A stretch of DNA of 6,402 nucleotides from positions 1 through 6,402 of the forward strand of contig JBBREM010000132.1 of the NCBI GenBank assembly GCA_038202925.1, read 5' to 3'. Both the position numbers and the translations under genes were made by a program. Below are positions 5,647 through 6,402 of this stretch, in pieces. Each line of letters opens with the position of its first letter. Positions within the stretch are counted from its first letter, which is position 1. The notes beneath the pieces are model-generated. The model did not search any database, was not told the DNA's origin, and saw nothing but the letters and a program-made list of their open reading frames with translations. This DNA is from JAEVZK01 sp038202925. Its GTDB lineage: Bacteria; Armatimonadota; Fimbriimonadia; Fimbriimonadales; Fimbriimonadaceae.

Positions 5647-6148
5647 GCCACTCCAACTCGTGGATCGCGCCCTGATATGGCCAGGCCTCAGCTACGCGCA
5701 CGAGGCCGTGTCGAACCGGATTATCGCGCACGTGGGACCACTTGGCCTCGTACGACTCGGCACTTCGAAGCTGGGTGGCCCAGGAGCTGGCTTGCCAAAT
5801 TGGTTTCGCGCCGCGGTCAGGCCAGTTCGAAGACGCAATGGACTTCCACATGTGAATCCAACTCTTCAAGCCATGCTCGTAGGATGCGAGAGCCGCGAAG
5901 AGATGAAGGTGATCGGGAAGGACGACGAACCGGCCGACGGACCATCCATCTGCCCTGCACCAGGCTTCCGTTAAGCATTCGAGGGTCTGTTGCGAGGCCA
6001 AAATTGGTTTACGGTCTTTAGCGCAGACGGTGACAAATACGATACGTGAACGGTTGCCAACGTCGCGTATGTCGTTATGAACCGGTGTATGTCGTTCCGG
6101 TAGCTCACCCACAAGCCGAACGATATCACAACGAAGCTCCGATTGCAT
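5639..6148 (-). CDS. IS200-like / REP-associated tyrosine transposase (RAYT), probably inactive
   Basis: The 169-residue protein belongs to the Y1 transposase (HUH endonuclease) family. These enzymes cut and rejoin single-stranded DNA and, as RAYTs, are linked to spread of REP hairpins. Visible blocks are FVTVCAKDRKPIL (38-50), LPDHLHLF (77-84, with HUH histidines 80 and 82), an IWQ...W segment (117-123), and SYEAKWSHVRDNPVRHGLV (132-150). In aligned relatives, including E. coli RAYT with catalytic Tyr115 in DYIYINP, the nucleophile lies four residues before the Asn of NP; here that position is His139 (codon CAC at 5734-5732). The usual aromatic-acid-His patch after WQ is also altered. The frame is open to the end, so this looks like early decay. 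The start is ATG at 6148; the frame extends upstream to 6244 only because it reads through the REP hairpin. It overlaps folK by 8 nt and is flanked by inverted REP-like hairpins. Confidence 0.85.
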   Translation of the reverse strand: MQSELRCDIVRLVGELPERHTPVHNDIRDVGNRSRIVFVTVCAKDRKPILASQQTLECLTEAWCRADGWSVGRFVVLPDHLHLFAALASYEHGLKSWIHMWKSIASSNWPDRGAKPIWQASSWATQLRSAESYEAKWSHVRDNPVRHGLVRVAEAWPYQGAIHELEWHD

Positions 6149-6149
6149 C

Positions 6150-6180
6150 GGAGGCGGTCGCGACGGAGCGCGACCCTCCA
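6150..6180 (-). repeat. REP-like hairpin (type B, copy 2), upstream flank of the transposase
   Basis: On the + strand GTCGCG (6157-6162), loop ACGGAG (6163-6168) and CGCGAC (6169-6174) form the inner stem. GGAGG (6150-6154) pairs with CCTCC (6175-6179) as an outer stem, leaving a two-base CG bulge. It begins one base before the transposase start codon and ends six bases after the stop of the upstream glycosylase-like gene. Read on the minus strand it is the same motif as copy 1 but inverted relative to it. In one frame it encodes LEGRAPSRP, an artefact peptide. Confidence 0.8.
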
Positions 6181-6186
6181 AGGAAG

Positions 6187-6402
6187 TTAGCTCGTGACCA
6201 GGAGATTCTTTTCCTTCTCCGCCAGACGCACGGCCGCGTCCCAAGCCTTCTTGATGTCCGCAACCAGCAGCGAATATCCGCCGTCGTTGCCGCTCGCGCT
6301 CATGTTGCGCAGGATGTAGGAGGGATGCAGGGTGGCCATGATCGCCTTCGCATGCTCGCTCCGAAAGTACATGCCCCGCTCGACGGTGATTTTGAACGCC
6401 TT
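6187..6402 (-). CDS. Uracil-DNA glycosylase family protein (family 4-like), C-terminal fragment
   Basis: Only the last 71 codons are present, and the gene continues beyond the right edge. The fragment reads KAFKITVERG, then ATLHPSYILR, then a charged helix and stop TAA at 6189-6187. The HPS-x-x-LR segment is motif B of the uracil-DNA glycosylase superfamily, which inserts into the DNA minor groove. The preceding ITVERG and the trailing LVADIKKAWDAA helix match the end of family 4 (thermostable, iron-sulphur, formerly SPO1 polymerase-related) enzymes. Such enzymes excise uracil from DNA in base excision repair. The family 4 Cys ligands and motif A would lie outside the window, so family 5 is not excluded. 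The stop is six bases from the REP-like hairpin. Confidence 0.8.
   Translation of the reverse strand, partial: KAFKITVERGMYFRSEHAKAIMATLHPSYILRNMSASGNDGGYSLLVADIKKAWDAAVRLAEKEKNLLVTS

Larger units (their letters stand above)
5607..6180 (-). mobile_element. REP-RAYT-REP cassette (REPtron-like)
   Basis: A 574-base unit consists of a RAYT gene with one type-B hairpin just upstream of its start codon and an oppositely oriented hairpin just past its stop. It sits between the udg-like gene (stop at 6187) and folK, six bases from the former and inside the apparent start of the latter. This matches the known arrangement in which RAYT genes are bracketed by their cognate REPs in inverted orientation. 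I see no target-site duplication, which fits that family. The exact ends are unknown. Confidence 0.7.

Noticed and set aside
6149..6244. N-terminal extension of the transposase frame up to 6244
   Set aside because: The extra 32 codons translate the REP-like hairpin and the end of the udg-like gene. ATG at 6148 fits the family length.

Overview
The window is bacterial chromosomal DNA, moderately GC-rich, with almost no wasted space on the minus strand. It opens with the 5' part of a 16S rRNA gene (minus strand). The hypervariable V1 stem is short. The helix near E. coli position 340 carries a compensated base-pair swap, so the + strand at 55-72 reads exactly as the EUB338-III probe sequence rather than the usual EUB338. 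That swap, the VIT-domain remnant and the REP-like repeats suggest a PVC-type or Armatimonadota (Fimbriimonadia-like) bacterium. This is a low-confidence inference and needs a 16S search.

Layout: (1) 1-395, 16S rRNA 5' end, minus. (2) 396-691, its transcribed leader with hairpins, a boxA-like antitermination element and a clear sigma70-type promoter, all minus. (3) 692-830, nothing recognised. (4) 831-874, a REP-like repeat abutting the truncated start of a dead VIT-domain gene (875-1196, plus), which carries a frameshift and an in-frame stop. (5) 1223-3148, mnmG (gidA), plus, intact. (6) A minus-strand block that reads from right to left: the C-terminus of a uracil-DNA glycosylase-like protein (6402-6187), a REP-flanked IS200-like/RAYT transposase gene (6148-5639), folK (5646-5104), a GspF/PilC-type type II secretion F protein (5117-3792), crcB/fluC (3795-3421) and a possible small Cys-rich ORF (3408-3145) that meets mnmG stop-to-stop.

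The minus-strand genes are packed with overlaps: RAYT/folK by 8 nt, folK/T2SF by 14 nt and T2SF/crcB by an ATGA of 4 nt. They are probably co-transcribed and partly translationally coupled, although their functions (DNA repair, folate synthesis, pilus or secretion assembly, fluoride export) are unrelated.

The most interesting structure is 5607-6180. Two REP-like hairpins in opposite orientation share a loop hexamer and an identical GGAGGGT-type flank, but their stems differ by compensatory changes. They bracket a transposase whose HUH motif is intact but whose catalytic tyrosine position is a histidine. The cassette sits between the udg-like gene and folK, and folK's apparent start codon and first ~16 codons fall inside it. 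I did not see a wholly new defence or metabolic system.
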